DNA of 64,000 bases from Bdellovibrio bacteriovorus (lineage in GTDB: Bacteria > Bdellovibrionota > Bdellovibrionia > Bdellovibrionales > Bdellovibrionaceae), in assembly GCF_001592735.1 (NCBI RefSeq), contig NZ_LUKE01000005.1:1-64000 (forward strand). Reading direction: 5' to 3'. The position numbers and the translations under genes are program-made. Each line of letters starts with the position of its first letter. Within the stretch, counting starts at the first letter, position 1. Below are positions 8,692-17,527 of the stretch, piece by piece. The notes beneath the pieces were generated by a model. That model saw only the letters and a list, made by a program, of their open reading frames with translations, did no database searches and was not told where the DNA came from.

Positions 8692-9516
8692 GTGATGAAA
8701 AATAACAAGGGCTTTTCACTTATAGAGATCATGGTATCTCTGCCAATTGCTTTAACTGTTCTGGGTGCCGTTGGCGCAGCCATCATCGCTTTTTATTCCA
8801 TGTCGTCACGGACTAAGGAAAATATCAGCACCGATCAAGAATTGAACTTAATGCTGAACAGCTTGCGAACAGCGGCTCGTTTGGGAATCAACGTTCGTTG
8901 GGCGAATACGTCAGGTGGTGGTTTGCGCAACACCGGATCCCAACCTTCGGGCGGTGAAGGCTATGTTTTGAACAACTTCACCTATTCTCAATTTACTCAT
9001 CTGAATGGTCCCGCTCCTCTGATGTATTTTAATCGCGAAACGGCACAGTCCGGCACCTCCGCCCCGCGCGCCACGGCTTTATTTTTTGTTCCGCCAACGG
9101 CAAATACTCCCGGACAGTTGCAACTGACATTAGCCAATACGGCCGGTGCCCTGACTTTAAGTCCTTGCCTAGCCACCGGCCCTTGTACGGCCAACCCTCC
9201 ACCTTCGGTGATTCTTAATAACGTGGTGGGTGTGCGACTTTATGACAATCAAAATTCTCCTGTCTATCGCATGATGAACAGCGTGAAGCTGGGTATCACT
9301 GTGCGCAGTTTTATTGCGAACTCGGACAAACCCCGCCGATATTGCCCCCAAGCGGACTGGGCAGCCTCTTGCGCTGACGGCGGTCCTTACCGCGATTTCG
9401 AGCGCATCGTAGTTTTGCAATTTGATAACAACCGACAAGATTCGATGAATGCAGGATTTGATTTGCCCTATGGTGTTTACTTTTTTCGGCCCGCCGGGCC
9501 CCGCTGGTCGAATTAG
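8692..9516 (+). CDS. Type IV pilin-like minor (pseudo)pilin, PilW-like
   Basis: An exported pilin-fold protein of about 274 residues. The class III signal KGFSLIEIM gives cleavage between Gly and Phe by prepilin peptidase, with Glu at mature position 5, followed by a hydrophobic helix. The remainder is Ser/Thr/Asn/Gly-rich with paired Cys residues, as in PilW-type minor pilins that prime pilus assembly. The start is GTG at 8692 or, one codon later, ATG at 8695; no strong ribosome site separates them. It heads an operon of three pilin-like genes followed by membrane and redox genes. Its stop overlaps the Shine-Dalgarno of the next gene. Confidence 0.85.
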   Translation: MMKNNKGFSLIEIMVSLPIALTVLGAVGAAIIAFYSMSSRTKENISTDQELNLMLNSLRTAARLGINVRWANTSGGGLRNTGSQPSGGEGYVLNNFTYSQFTHLNGPAPLMYFNRETAQSGTSAPRATALFFVPPTANTPGQLQLTLANTAGALTLSPCLATGPCTANPPPSVILNNVVGVRLYDNQNSPVYRMMNSVKLGITVRSFIANSDKPRRYCPQADWAASCADGGPYRDFERIVVLQFDNNRQDSMNAGFDLPYGVYFFRPAGPRWSN

Positions 9517-9528
9517 GAGGGGCGCAGA

Positions 9529-10143
9529 ATGGGTGTGTTAGCTCCTTTAATAGCTTTGATCGTCGGAATAACATTGATGGCTAATGTGTCTGATTTCTTT
9601 GTTTCTTCGCGAGAAACTTCAAAGCAAAACTTTATGGCCATGACAAAATTAGATGTGGCGCGGGAAATGGGTCCTATCGTGCGTAATGCGTATGACATGC
9701 GTTTGCGAGGCGCCTGCCCATCGGGAACAACCGCAAGAAATTCCGTAGAAGGCATTCAACTTTGCTGGAGAACCTTAGACAACGGATGCATTCGCCCCAT
9801 GGATAAAACGATTTGTTTAGCCTCCGGGTTTGTATCACATCACTCTTCCCCTATCCCCTGGTATTTGAAATTTCTTGGCGTCGAAAACGCCTACGCTCAA
9901 CGTGCGGCTCCTTGGCCAACTTCTCCGCGCGGGGGAGTGGCTTCCGGGAACGGAGTTTGGGTGGGAGCCCCCATTCCGGGTCCCGCCGCCGCCGCAACGA
10001 CGTTTTCGCCTGTCTGCGGATCGGCCGGCACAGTTTGTATCACGATGGATTTCTGCTTAGGCGAAAAAGATATTAAGGTGAATGGCTGTGCCTCGACCAG
10101 TCCGATTTATATTCGCCAGACTTTTGCTATTTGGAATTTTTAG
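9529..10143 (+). CDS. Secreted or pilus-associated protein with N-terminal membrane helix, PilX-like position
   Basis: No family was recognised. The 204-residue protein starts directly with a hydrophobic helix (GVLAPLIALIVGITLMANV) that resembles the body of a pilin N terminus, but the prepilin peptidase leader and the G|F-x-x-x-E signature are absent. It has eight or so Cys residues, a Gly/Pro/Ala-rich middle, and a ...YAQRA sequence that is not a signal site given its position. The AGGAGGGG ribosome site overlapping the previous stop supports this start. Lying between two clear prepilins, it may be a minor pilin analogous to PilX; that is inference from position. Confidence 0.7.
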   Translation: MGVLAPLIALIVGITLMANVSDFFVSSRETSKQNFMAMTKLDVAREMGPIVRNAYDMRLRGACPSGTTARNSVEGIQLCWRTLDNGCIRPMDKTICLASGFVSHHSSPIPWYLKFLGVENAYAQRAAPWPTSPRGGVASGNGVWVGAPIPGPAAAATTFSPVCGSAGTVCITMDFCLGEKDIKVNGCASTSPIYIRQTFAIWNF

Positions 10144-10181
10144 TTTTTAATTTTTTGAAACGTTTAACTAAAGGACTTAAA

Positions 10182-11597
10182 ATGTCATCACAACAGCTCA
10201 GCAAAAAACAATCTGGGTTCTCGCTTGTAGAAATGTTGATTGGGTTGACGATTGTCGGAGGCGTCTTTGCCATCCTTTACAATTTCGGACGTATGAACGC
10301 TCAGCGCGTAAGTTCAGAGTCCATCACCGCCTGTGAACAAATCGCGCGATCATCCTTAGACAATTTAAGATCTTTTGGTCTTGAGAGAACCAGTGCCAAT
10401 ATCAATAGGGAAGCTAATCTCATCGGACCACCCGATGGTACTAAGGTAAACAGTACTGTCATTCGAACAGAAGATGCTTGGGGTGTCACGGATCCTTCCC
10501 GAATTCTGTTGGATCGCAATACGCCCCCAAATCAACCATCTACATCCAACTTTCATCTAAATACCATCGGGACCATGAGTACCCTGGCCAAGCTTTACTC
10601 TACCAATCCTACCTACTGCTCAGGAAGTGTTCCTTATCCTGGCAACCTTTTAGTACAAGGAGGAATCGCCAATGGTGGTAATGACCGTTTTCAATCTGTG
10701 AATACGACACTTAAGATTCAATCTTATCAACTTTCGACGGGACAAATCGGTTGCCATCCCTTTTACCCTGTCCCTGCTTCCGCGGACGCCAGCCCGACAG
10801 CAGGCGGCACGGTTCGACTTCCACCGGAAGCCTCGTCGGATTACGGATTCTGGGTGACCGTAAATACATCTTATGCTGAAGCGAATGGCAAAACCGGATC
10901 ATGTACGGCCTCTTCGCTCTTTCAGTATCCCGCCAAACGAAGACCCAGCAGTTCAAGTCCTTCAGGATTTATGACAGCCTCGGATCCCGGCGGGCCGGGT
11001 GTGTGTAAACCGACTATGACAGGCACAACCACAACAATCTATATGCCCGCCCAAAGTGAAGGCAAAGATTGGGTCATGGTTTGCCAAGATGCTTCTTATT
11101 CAAGTCCGTTATCAGGCCCATCTTGCTCAGGAAGGGTCAGTCAAGAGCCGTTTACGGTTGCTAACAATGCGTGGGTAGACTGCCGGCAGGTCACATTATG
11201 CAACGAGCCTGCGGCAAACAACTCTGTATGGGTGTCACCCAATGAAGTGAGAGTCTTCCATTCGAAATTAAAATGGGGCTGTCACCCAAGAATGAATGTC
11301 CGAGTTGTCGATTCCGCTCAAAACTTGGTCGGCAGTCAAATAACGATTACAGACCCCAACATAGATAGTTGGTGGTCTCAGGGACCTGGTTGCCACGGTC
11401 CAAACAGATGTGGACACACATGGTGTGACTCGGAGCCGTACTGTCCTCCAATTGACCCAACTCCTCCTTGCTCTGGTTGGTGGTGCGGTTGGTATGGCGG
11501 CGGTGATGGCGGCGGCTGGAGCGGCGGTGGCGGCGATGGTGGTGACGGCCACGATGGCGGTGACGGCAGCGGAGGCGGAAGTGACGGATGCGACTAG
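10182..11597 (+). CDS. Minor pilin with Cys/His/Trp/Gly-rich C-terminal tail
   Basis: A 471-residue prepilin. The start at ATG 10182 is chosen because an AAAGGA ribosome site lies about 8 bases before it; the frame is open further upstream but overlaps the previous gene. The class III signal is QSGFSLVEML, with Gly12|Phe13 as cleavage site and Glu17 as mature position 5, followed by the membrane helix. It is much longer than ordinary minor pilins. The last ~95 residues are unusual: dense in Cys, His and Trp (CHGPNRCGHTWC, CSGWWCGWYGGG) and then an almost pure Gly/Asp/Ser/His tail ending in Cys. The tail could bind metal, form disulfides or be an adhesive tip. The downstream hydroxylase gene starts inside its last 17 bases. 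Confidence 0.85.
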   Translation: MSSQQLSKKQSGFSLVEMLIGLTIVGGVFAILYNFGRMNAQRVSSESITACEQIARSSLDNLRSFGLERTSANINREANLIGPPDGTKVNSTVIRTEDAWGVTDPSRILLDRNTPPNQPSTSNFHLNTIGTMSTLAKLYSTNPTYCSGSVPYPGNLLVQGGIANGGNDRFQSVNTTLKIQSYQLSTGQIGCHPFYPVPASADASPTAGGTVRLPPEASSDYGFWVTVNTSYAEANGKTGSCTASSLFQYPAKRRPSSSSPSGFMTASDPGGPGVCKPTMTGTTTTIYMPAQSEGKDWVMVCQDASYSSPLSGPSCSGRVSQEPFTVANNAWVDCRQVTLCNEPAANNSVWVSPNEVRVFHSKLKWGCHPRMNVRVVDSAQNLVGSQITITDPNIDSWWSQGPGCHGPNRCGHTWCDSEPYCPPIDPTPPCSGWWCGWYGGGDGGGWSGGGGDGGDGHDGGDGSGGGSDGCD

Positions 11598-12708
11598 CGT
11601 CTTCCTCTCGTTTTTAGACTGGATTAAAAGCTCTGCTTTAATTCTTCCGACTCGCTTTTTGAGCGAGTCGGATTCGCTTTCATGGCGATGGTTTTTTTCG
11701 GCGTTTTTAATAGCCTCTTTAAGCACGCTGCTCTTTTCAAAAAATTTAAAAAGATCCTTACGTCGTCTTAAAGCCCATTTGTTTTCCAAGCGAGCGAAGG
11801 GTGAGCTTGCATTGGATTTAAAGTTTTTCGCTTTTAAATTTTTCTATGACCCCATCGAAATGATTTTTTACGGAATCTTTTTTGCGCATGCGACAGTGTG
11901 GGTGGAGCGCAGCCTGCGCTATCTCATGTACCCCCTTTTGCCTCAACCCCTGATCTTTTTTGATCCTGTTTTTGGGCCCATTGCTTATATCATCCTTCTG
12001 TTTTTACTAAACGATTTTGCTTTCTTTATCTTTCATTACCTTAGCCACAAGTATGCTTCGCTGTGGGATCTGCATGCCGTTCATCACCGCGCCCGGCACT
12101 TAAATCCTTTAACCAAATACCGGGTTCACCCCCTTTCCATGGTGATCAGCTTTTTTGTTAGCATTGCCGTGGTGGGCGTCACCCTGGGGATCGTAAAGTC
12201 GTTTGTTTATTTTCCGCGCTATTCAGCCAACGACACGACTCGTATGCTACAAAATATAATTCTTTTTAGTTTCGCCTGGAGTCACCTCCGCCACAGCGCT
12301 TATTGGATCTCTTTCGGTAAGTTCTTAAGTTACATTCTTATTAGCCCTGCCATGCACCAGATCCATCACAGTCGTAAGCCTGAACATCTCAATAAAAATT
12401 TTGGATCTGTTTTTGCCGTTTGGGATTATATCTTTGGGACTCTTTATATCCCCGTGAAAAAAGAAAAACTGTGGCTTGGCGAAAGCGCGCTGGTTCAAAA
12501 AGAACCTTGGACTTTTACCAAAGAAATGCTGGAACCTTTGCGTTCTGTCAAACGTCGTTGGATGCGGAAAGTTCCCTATCCACGACTCGCTTTTGCAGTT
12601 ACTATTCTTTTCTTGATGGCTTCTTTGCTTTCCATGCGTTATTTCGATCACAACATGGGAACTGAGTCACGGGTCTCAACAAGGGTTTCCAACGCTGACA
12701 CTGATTAA
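11581..12708 (+). CDS. Fatty acid hydroxylase / sterol desaturase superfamily membrane protein (copy 1)
   Basis: A di-iron, integral-membrane oxygenase-family protein. Histidine clusters are visible in order: HYLSH, HAVHH, HLRH and MHQIHH, the pattern that holds the two iron atoms in this superfamily. The frame is open back to 11410, but I place the start at GTG 11581: GGAGG lies 5 bases upstream, and the resulting 375-residue protein lines up end to end with the paralogue at 18715-19797 (both have LLFSKxxKRSxRRLKAHL near residue 45-62). The substrate is unknown; lipid tail or head-group modification is plausible. It overlaps the last 17 bases of the Cys/Gly-rich pilin gene and precedes a CxxC protein. 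Confidence 0.87.
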   Translation: MTDATSVFLSFLDWIKSSALILPTRFLSESDSLSWRWFFSAFLIASLSTLLFSKNLKRSLRRLKAHLFSKRAKGELALDLKFFAFKFFYDPIEMIFYGIFFAHATVWVERSLRYLMYPLLPQPLIFFDPVFGPIAYIILLFLLNDFAFFIFHYLSHKYASLWDLHAVHHRARHLNPLTKYRVHPLSMVISFFVSIAVVGVTLGIVKSFVYFPRYSANDTTRMLQNIILFSFAWSHLRHSAYWISFGKFLSYILISPAMHQIHHSRKPEHLNKNFGSVFAVWDYIFGTLYIPVKKEKLWLGESALVQKEPWTFTKEMLEPLRSVKRRWMRKVPYPRLAFAVTILFLMASLLSMRYFDHNMGTESRVSTRVSNADTD

Positions 12709-12723
12709 AAGGAATTTATCAAT

Positions 12724-13200
12724 ATGAAAGCAACTTGTATCACCTTCTTGGTATTCACTTTAGTTTCTTTATCCTCGCACGCTCGAACGAATTATCTTTT
12801 TCAATCCCTCAATGATCTTGATAAGTATATAGTTACTCCGCGAGATTTAAAGGGCACCGCTTTGATCATCAGTATCCCAGAGCCCTGCAATTCTTGCGAA
12901 TCGCTTAAACCTTTCCTTAATGATTATATCGCTGATGAAAATAGACCCCGTGCCGAACTCATCATCGCGGTGGGAGCTCCCCTGTGGCGTAAAGCAAAAG
13001 ACATGATTGACAAAGCCACCTGGCTTACGGCCACTGAAAAACAAATGACCTACAATGACCCGAATGCCCGTTTCCGCAAGACGGTGGGAGGGAATGACAT
13101 CCGCGTCGTCTTAATGGAAAGAGACGGATCCGTGAAGAAAAGTGCCTCGTTCGATATCAAAACCCGTTACAAAGATTTCGTTGCCCAAGGAGACAAATAA
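12724..13200 (+). CDS. Secreted CxxC protein, possibly thioredoxin-like
   Basis: A 158-residue protein with an N-terminal signal peptide (to about residue 20, SSHA). A single redox-type motif CNSC sits at residues 55-58 after a hydrophobic beta strand (GTALIISIPEP), as in thioredoxin folds, but the usual following cis-Pro region is not clear. No defined family was recognised. It lies 15 bases after the hydroxylase gene and 2 bases before the rhodanese-like gene, so the three are probably one transcript. A periplasmic thiol role, perhaps related to the Cys-rich pilin tail, is only inference. Confidence 0.75.
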   Translation: MKATCITFLVFTLVSLSSHARTNYLFQSLNDLDKYIVTPRDLKGTALIISIPEPCNSCESLKPFLNDYIADENRPRAELIIAVGAPLWRKAKDMIDKATWLTATEKQMTYNDPNARFRKTVGGNDIRVVLMERDGSVKKSASFDIKTRYKDFVAQGDK

Positions 13201-13202
13201 AG

Positions 13203-14528
13203 ATGCGCCGCTTGATTATTTTCTTCAGCTTGAGTTTCAGCCTTGCCTCTTATGCGCAGAACTGCAAAAGCATTTCTCAGGTTCAAGTGCCGGGCGCTTT
13301 TTTAGAGGAATTTTTTAAACCCTCCCAAAATAATAAAAAATATTTTTTCACTCTTCCGGAATCCTATTGCTCTCAAGTCGGAAAAAGAATTCAGCTTATG
13401 GATCCTTACGGAAATGAAGCGGGCACGTTCACGGTGCGGCAGCAATGGACAGGAAAATACAACCTAGACACGCTGTCAAACTCTCCACGCGAATCATTGC
13501 CGGTAATGTACCAAGAGTTCTTAAAATCAAAAATATTGGATGACACTTCTTTGACAACGCTGATGCGCCTTAGCTTTGATCCGGATTTTTCCCTGGAAAA
13601 ATCTAGCGTGCACCTTTTAGAGGGCGGCTTTGTCGTCAACGATCGCTACACGCTAAACTGGAATATTAAGACGGAGCCTCTCTCACTAAAAACTGTAAAA
13701 AAAATCGACTATGAGGGCGTAGTTGATTTGCTCGGATCGTCCTTAGTCATTGATGCGCTTCCGGATTCCCCCTCGCGACCTAAAAACAACTGGAAAATTC
13801 CCACCGCCATCGCTTCCCCGCTTCCGCCCCGTTTTCCTTGTGGGCTTAGCAATTGGCGGGAAATTCTTTCTTTAAGTCAAAGTATCAAATTTGAAAAATA
13901 CCAAGACAAAAAAAATCAGCCGGTGATTGTATACTCCTCGTATCTTGAGCCTTCCTGCGCCATAAATACCATCGTTTATTTGCAGCTGCAGGGTTTTAAA
14001 GATGTCCGTTGGTTTGAACTTGCTGCCAGAGAATGGCAATACGGTGCGGAAAAAGCGCGCCAAGATCAAATGAAACCAGATATCAAGCAAATCAACGGTG
14101 CCGAGATTCTAAAAATGAAATCCTCCCCCGACGTAGCGATTATAGACGTAAGAAGCGAAGACCTCTACAAACAAGGACACATCCCGGGCGCCTTTAATAA
14201 TCAATTCATCCTGGTGAATGTGTCAGATTTCAATAAGCAAACCAAAGCGACCCCGTGGGCGAAAAGCATGGTGAACCAAAAGATGGAGACGGCCGGTATC
14301 TTTAAGACTACGTTTGAAAAAATGTTGTCGGATAAAATGACGACCGTGATTTTTTACACCCAGACGTTTTTACCTACGGACTTTGTGGGTGTGGCCAAGC
14401 AACTTCACCGTCACCATAAGATGCCTGAAAAACTCAAAGTTTACTTTTACCAAGGTGGTATGGCCGAGTGGATCGGAGCGGCAGAGTGGCAGCCCGATCT
14501 CTACAAGATAGAGTCTAAATCCAACTAG
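13203..14528 (+). CDS. Secreted protein with two rhodanese-like domains
   Basis: A 441-residue protein with a signal peptide (cleavage near ASYAQ, residue 18). After a novel N-terminal region there are two rhodanese-like domains: a degenerate one at about 165-285 (QPVIVYSSYLEPSC, with Cys252) and a clearer one at about 295-425 (VAIIDVRSEDLYKQGHIPGA). In the second domain the active-site loop reads FYTQTFLPTDF, with no catalytic Cys. Sulfur transfer by the second domain is therefore unlikely; binding or regulation is more plausible. It is the last gene of the pilin-hydroxylase operon, and its stop overlaps by 4 bases the stop of the convergent PQQ-propeller gene. Confidence 0.82.
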   Translation: MRRLIIFFSLSFSLASYAQNCKSISQVQVPGAFLEEFFKPSQNNKKYFFTLPESYCSQVGKRIQLMDPYGNEAGTFTVRQQWTGKYNLDTLSNSPRESLPVMYQEFLKSKILDDTSLTTLMRLSFDPDFSLEKSSVHLLEGGFVVNDRYTLNWNIKTEPLSLKTVKKIDYEGVVDLLGSSLVIDALPDSPSRPKNNWKIPTAIASPLPPRFPCGLSNWREILSLSQSIKFEKYQDKKNQPVIVYSSYLEPSCAINTIVYLQLQGFKDVRWFELAAREWQYGAEKARQDQMKPDIKQINGAEILKMKSSPDVAIIDVRSEDLYKQGHIPGAFNNQFILVNVSDFNKQTKATPWAKSMVNQKMETAGIFKTTFEKMLSDKMTTVIFYTQTFLPTDFVGVAKQLHRHHKMPEKLKVYFYQGGMAEWIGAAEWQPDLYKIESKSN

Positions 14529-15814
14529 GGACTTTCTAACACAAAAGTCCCGCCCCTCTCGGGGATGAGATAAACTTTCCCCTCATGGGGAACGACTTCA
14601 CCAGAAAGTCTTCCGGGTAAATCCCAAGTTTTAATTCTTTTAAAGGTTTCTGAATCAAAAACACAAAGGCGGGTGTCATCACACCCCGTCCACACCAAAA
14701 ACTTGTTCTTACGACCTTTGTCTTTCGTTATAATCGGCGAAGCCTTTCTGGCCCCCCGAGTGTATTCTTTTTCTTCACAGACCAAATCTTGTTGCGGGCT
14801 TAACGTGAATCGACAAAGCCCCCGGCTGCTATTGATAAAACCGTATTTACCGTCGGGCGTAATGGCGATGCTGGACTGATTGGGAATTTGGATTTCTTTT
14901 CTCCAGAGCACAGTTCCGGTAGCGACATCCAGGGCATAAACATGGCTATCCCAAGTCGATAGATAAGCGATTTCGTTATGAATGCTGGCCGTAGATTTCA
15001 TCGGCTTCCCGATATAAAGCCGCCATGCCGTTTTGCCATCGGTTTCACGGATGCCGTTGACGTAGCCCGCATTATCCCCGACCACTATGATCTTTGTTCC
15101 CTGATATTCCTTGGCCGACAACGAAGGCGACGAATGGCTGTGATCCCCCAGCCATGCCGATCTCCAAATGACTTTTCCTGTGTTGGCCTCAATCTTCGCG
15201 ATAAAACCATTGGGTGCATTCGTTTCAACGCTGATCAGAACATATCCATCATCCGTAATCAAAGGTGATGCACCAAAGGTATCCCCCAACTGCAAAATCC
15301 AGGACAGCTGGCCATTATTTTTGTCTAATCCCAGCATAAGCCCGGAATAATCACCGGCAATAATTAGATCTCCCCAGGCCGCGGGCGTGCCGTGAAATCC
15401 GTAGGCGGAAGTAAAGTTGCGCAAGTTCCATTTCACATTTCCCTGCAAATCCACCGAACGGAGCAAACCCGCGTCGGTCGCAATCACCACCTGATCGTCC
15501 AAGACCAACGGACTTGATTTACTCGCCTGGTGAACAGAGATATTTGTAGCGTCATTAAGTTTTCTAAGCTTAAGGGAGGTTGAAATTTCAAGATCAAAAA
15601 AACCCGTTCGTTGAACGTTATGACGATAAAATGTTTTTGGCGCAGCCACGTCCGGATTTAGTTTTTTTAAAATCACACTGGGTCCGACCTGTGGGATTTG
15701 TTGAAAATACGGTCGCTCCGTCCACCATGTCGCCCCTTGGTTGCCCGATAGGACCAACAAGCCGAAGCTTGAGGCTAAAACAAAAAAGCCGTAAATACTA
15801 AAAAACCGAAGCAT
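14525..15814 (-). CDS. PQQ-type beta-propeller repeat protein
   Basis: A 429-residue protein with an N-terminal hydrophobic signal or anchor (FFVLASSFGLLVLSG). It has repeated PQQ-propeller blades with the motif G-x-x-x-W near the strand ends: GNVKWNL, GQLSWIL, GKVIWRS, GKTAWRL, GTVLWRK. Such propellers are either quinoprotein dehydrogenases or non-enzymatic scaffolds such as BamB. Catalytic quinoprotein residues are not evident, so a scaffold or binding role in the periplasm is more likely. It is the last gene of a minus-strand cluster; its start overlaps the HTTM-like gene upstream by 17 bases. Confidence 0.85.
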   Translation of the reverse strand: MLRFFSIYGFFVLASSFGLLVLSGNQGATWWTERPYFQQIPQVGPSVILKKLNPDVAAPKTFYRHNVQRTGFFDLEISTSLKLRKLNDATNISVHQASKSSPLVLDDQVVIATDAGLLRSVDLQGNVKWNLRNFTSAYGFHGTPAAWGDLIIAGDYSGLMLGLDKNNGQLSWILQLGDTFGASPLITDDGYVLISVETNAPNGFIAKIEANTGKVIWRSAWLGDHSHSSPSLSAKEYQGTKIIVVGDNAGYVNGIRETDGKTAWRLYIGKPMKSTASIHNEIAYLSTWDSHVYALDVATGTVLWRKEIQIPNQSSIAITPDGKYGFINSSRGLCRFTLSPQQDLVCEEKEYTRGARKASPIITKDKGRKNKFLVWTGCDDTRLCVFDSETFKRIKTWDLPGRLSGEVVPHEGKVYLIPERGGTFVLESP

Positions 15815-16958
15815 ACGAATCCTGACAGAAATCAGTGGTGTTTCTTATGATGCGAAATTCGCTGTCCGTCGAGCGTCGGGAATAAAGAATAAATCCCAGC
15901 TTCTGGTCCGCATTTAGATTTTCACAATAACGTCTTAACTGCGACTCAAACGAACCAGGATCACAGCGCGTGCGCATGGCATTGGACTGTGAGGTCTCGA
16001 CAAAGTAAGTAGAAGAGTTTTTAGGATCCTGCACATAAACCAAGGGATAACACACCGGACGGGCGTCCAACATATTGACGCGTAATCCGCGAAAATGACC
16101 TTCCAGCGCGGGATCGCGTCCCCAGAAAAAGGGGTACGAGTTAAAGATCAAAAATGCGACTAGAACCGAAGCCGTCACCGGCGAAATTTCTTTTAGAATC
16201 TCTCGGTCATATTTCTTCCAAAGACTCATGGCATAAGGTGCTAAAGCCAGAAACATCATCACCGGATAAAAATATCCAACGATGTGCCAAGAAAACAAAT
16301 GAAACAAAAACAACTGCAATAAGGTCACAATCCGCAAAGGAAGACTTTTTGAAAGCAATCCCCATACCAAAATCAGCTCAAGAATAACGACATACGCCAG
16401 GGCCCAAGCCAGCCACTTGCCCTGAAGTATAATACTGGGAACCAGAAGTGCAGCCCCGCTCAGCCATTCGTTATTGAGCTTCAATGTCCCGGCAAGAAAG
16501 TAAAACATCGCCAACACTAAAAAATAAGAAACGCGTTTTTTGGGTAGGAAAAATAAGGCCCCTACCAAAAAGAATTGAATCAGATGGTAATTCCCCATCA
16601 AATTAAATCGACTTAAAAAAAGCCCCAGCTTAACTGCGGTTACTAAGAGCAACAAACCCAAAGCAAATCGGCGAAAGCGAGGAATTAAAATAAGAATCAA
16701 GGCGCTCGACGCAACAAAGGCGTAAGAATAAAGGATTCCGCGAGCGAGGTCCGAAGAAAACTTGATGGTCTGCGCGCAGGAAGGAAAAAATCCGTGGCAC
16801 ATAGCATGGCCATTTGTGTCGGGAAAGGCTTTCATAAAATTCGGAGAATGCCAAAAATACGCCGTCACCAAGTGCATCACGATCAAACAGACCGAGGCCA
16901 CCCAAAGAACGGGATCATGAAGGATCTCGTCAGTTGTTTTTTTCCACCAATTTTTCAT
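15798..16958 (-). CDS. HTTM-like multi-pass membrane protein with soluble C-terminal domain
   Basis: A 386-residue membrane protein with about seven or eight hydrophobic helices up to residue ~275, then a soluble Cys-containing tail of about 110 residues. The helices around NYHLIQFFLVGALFFLPKKR and FYFLAGTLKLNNEWLSGAALL resemble HTTM proteins, the bacterial relatives of vitamin-K-dependent gamma-carboxylase. The nearby gene at 19897 is a clearer HTTM protein whose soluble partner is a separate gene, so this one may be a fusion of the two parts. Bacterial HTTM function is largely unknown. It overlaps the pentapeptide gene by 29 bases and the propeller gene by 17, indicating tight coupling. Confidence 0.72.
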   Translation of the reverse strand: MKNWWKKTTDEILHDPVLWVASVCLIVMHLVTAYFWHSPNFMKAFPDTNGHAMCHGFFPSCAQTIKFSSDLARGILYSYAFVASSALILILIPRFRRFALGLLLLVTAVKLGLFLSRFNLMGNYHLIQFFLVGALFFLPKKRVSYFLVLAMFYFLAGTLKLNNEWLSGAALLVPSIILQGKWLAWALAYVVILELILVWGLLSKSLPLRIVTLLQLFLFHLFSWHIVGYFYPVMMFLALAPYAMSLWKKYDREILKEISPVTASVLVAFLIFNSYPFFWGRDPALEGHFRGLRVNMLDARPVCYPLVYVQDPKNSSTYFVETSQSNAMRTRCDPGSFESQLRRYCENLNADQKLGFILYSRRSTDSEFRIIRNTTDFCQDSYASVF

Positions 16959-17526
16959 CGCTGATCATCCCCAACTCGTGTGCCGTACTGATAGAAAAAG
17001 GTAATTTTGTTTTTGAATCAAATCTAGCTCCACGAAATGTGGTGCCTAAAACCCAACTGTTCTTAAGATTCGCGCCTCTTAAATCCGCTGACGAAAAATC
17101 ACAGAAGCTTAGATCCGTTTCTCTCAAGTCTGCTTTTTGAAAGGATGAAGAAACAAATCGGGCTCGATAAAACTTGCTGCCGCGTAAATCCGCATGGTCA
17201 AAGATGGAGCGGGAAAAATTGCTGTCTTTCCCGCGGAAACCCCTCATATTCACCCAGGTAAAATTTGAGTCCATAGCTAAGCCTGACCACAGTTCAGCCT
17301 CTTTCAGCTCTGCGCCTTTTAAATTTTTCTTTTTTAAAGTTCCGGGAATGCGCATCTTATAAAAGGTGCTAAAACTTAAGTCGTCCGGCAATTCTTTAAC
17401 TTGCAAACGTCCTTGAATTTCATAATTCACGCAAGCCCCTTTGGATTTATCCCCTTCACACAGATAAGAATCCGCTCCTGCAGTTGCGGCTAAACCCATA
17501 GAAAGGACCAGAATCAGCAATCGCAT
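16930..17526 (-). CDS. Secreted pentapeptide-repeat protein
   Basis: A 198-residue protein with a signal peptide (LVLSMGLAATAGA, cleavage near residue 18). From about residue 70 to 175 it has A(D/N)LxX-type pentapeptide repeats (DHADLRGSKFYRARF, FQKADLRETDLSFCDF, SSADLRGANLKNS) that should form a right-handed quadrilateral beta-helix. It has no enzymatic residues; such helices act as scaffolds or DNA mimics, and export makes DNA mimicry unlikely here. It lies one base downstream of the Tat propeller gene and overlaps the HTTM-like gene. Confidence 0.87.
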   Translation of the reverse strand: MRLLILVLSMGLAATAGADSYLCEGDKSKGACVNYEIQGRLQVKELPDDLSFSTFYKMRIPGTLKKKNLKGAELKEAELWSGLAMDSNFTWVNMRGFRGKDSNFSRSIFDHADLRGSKFYRARFVSSSFQKADLRETDLSFCDFSSADLRGANLKNSWVLGTTFRGARFDSKTKLPFSISTAHELGMISDEKLVEKNN

Positions 17527-17527
17527 C

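Noticed and set aside
11268-11789. Antisense frame opposite the pilin tail and hydroxylase start
   Set aside because: Its Ala-rich stretch is the complement of the Gly-rich pilin codons. No ribosome site or known motif.
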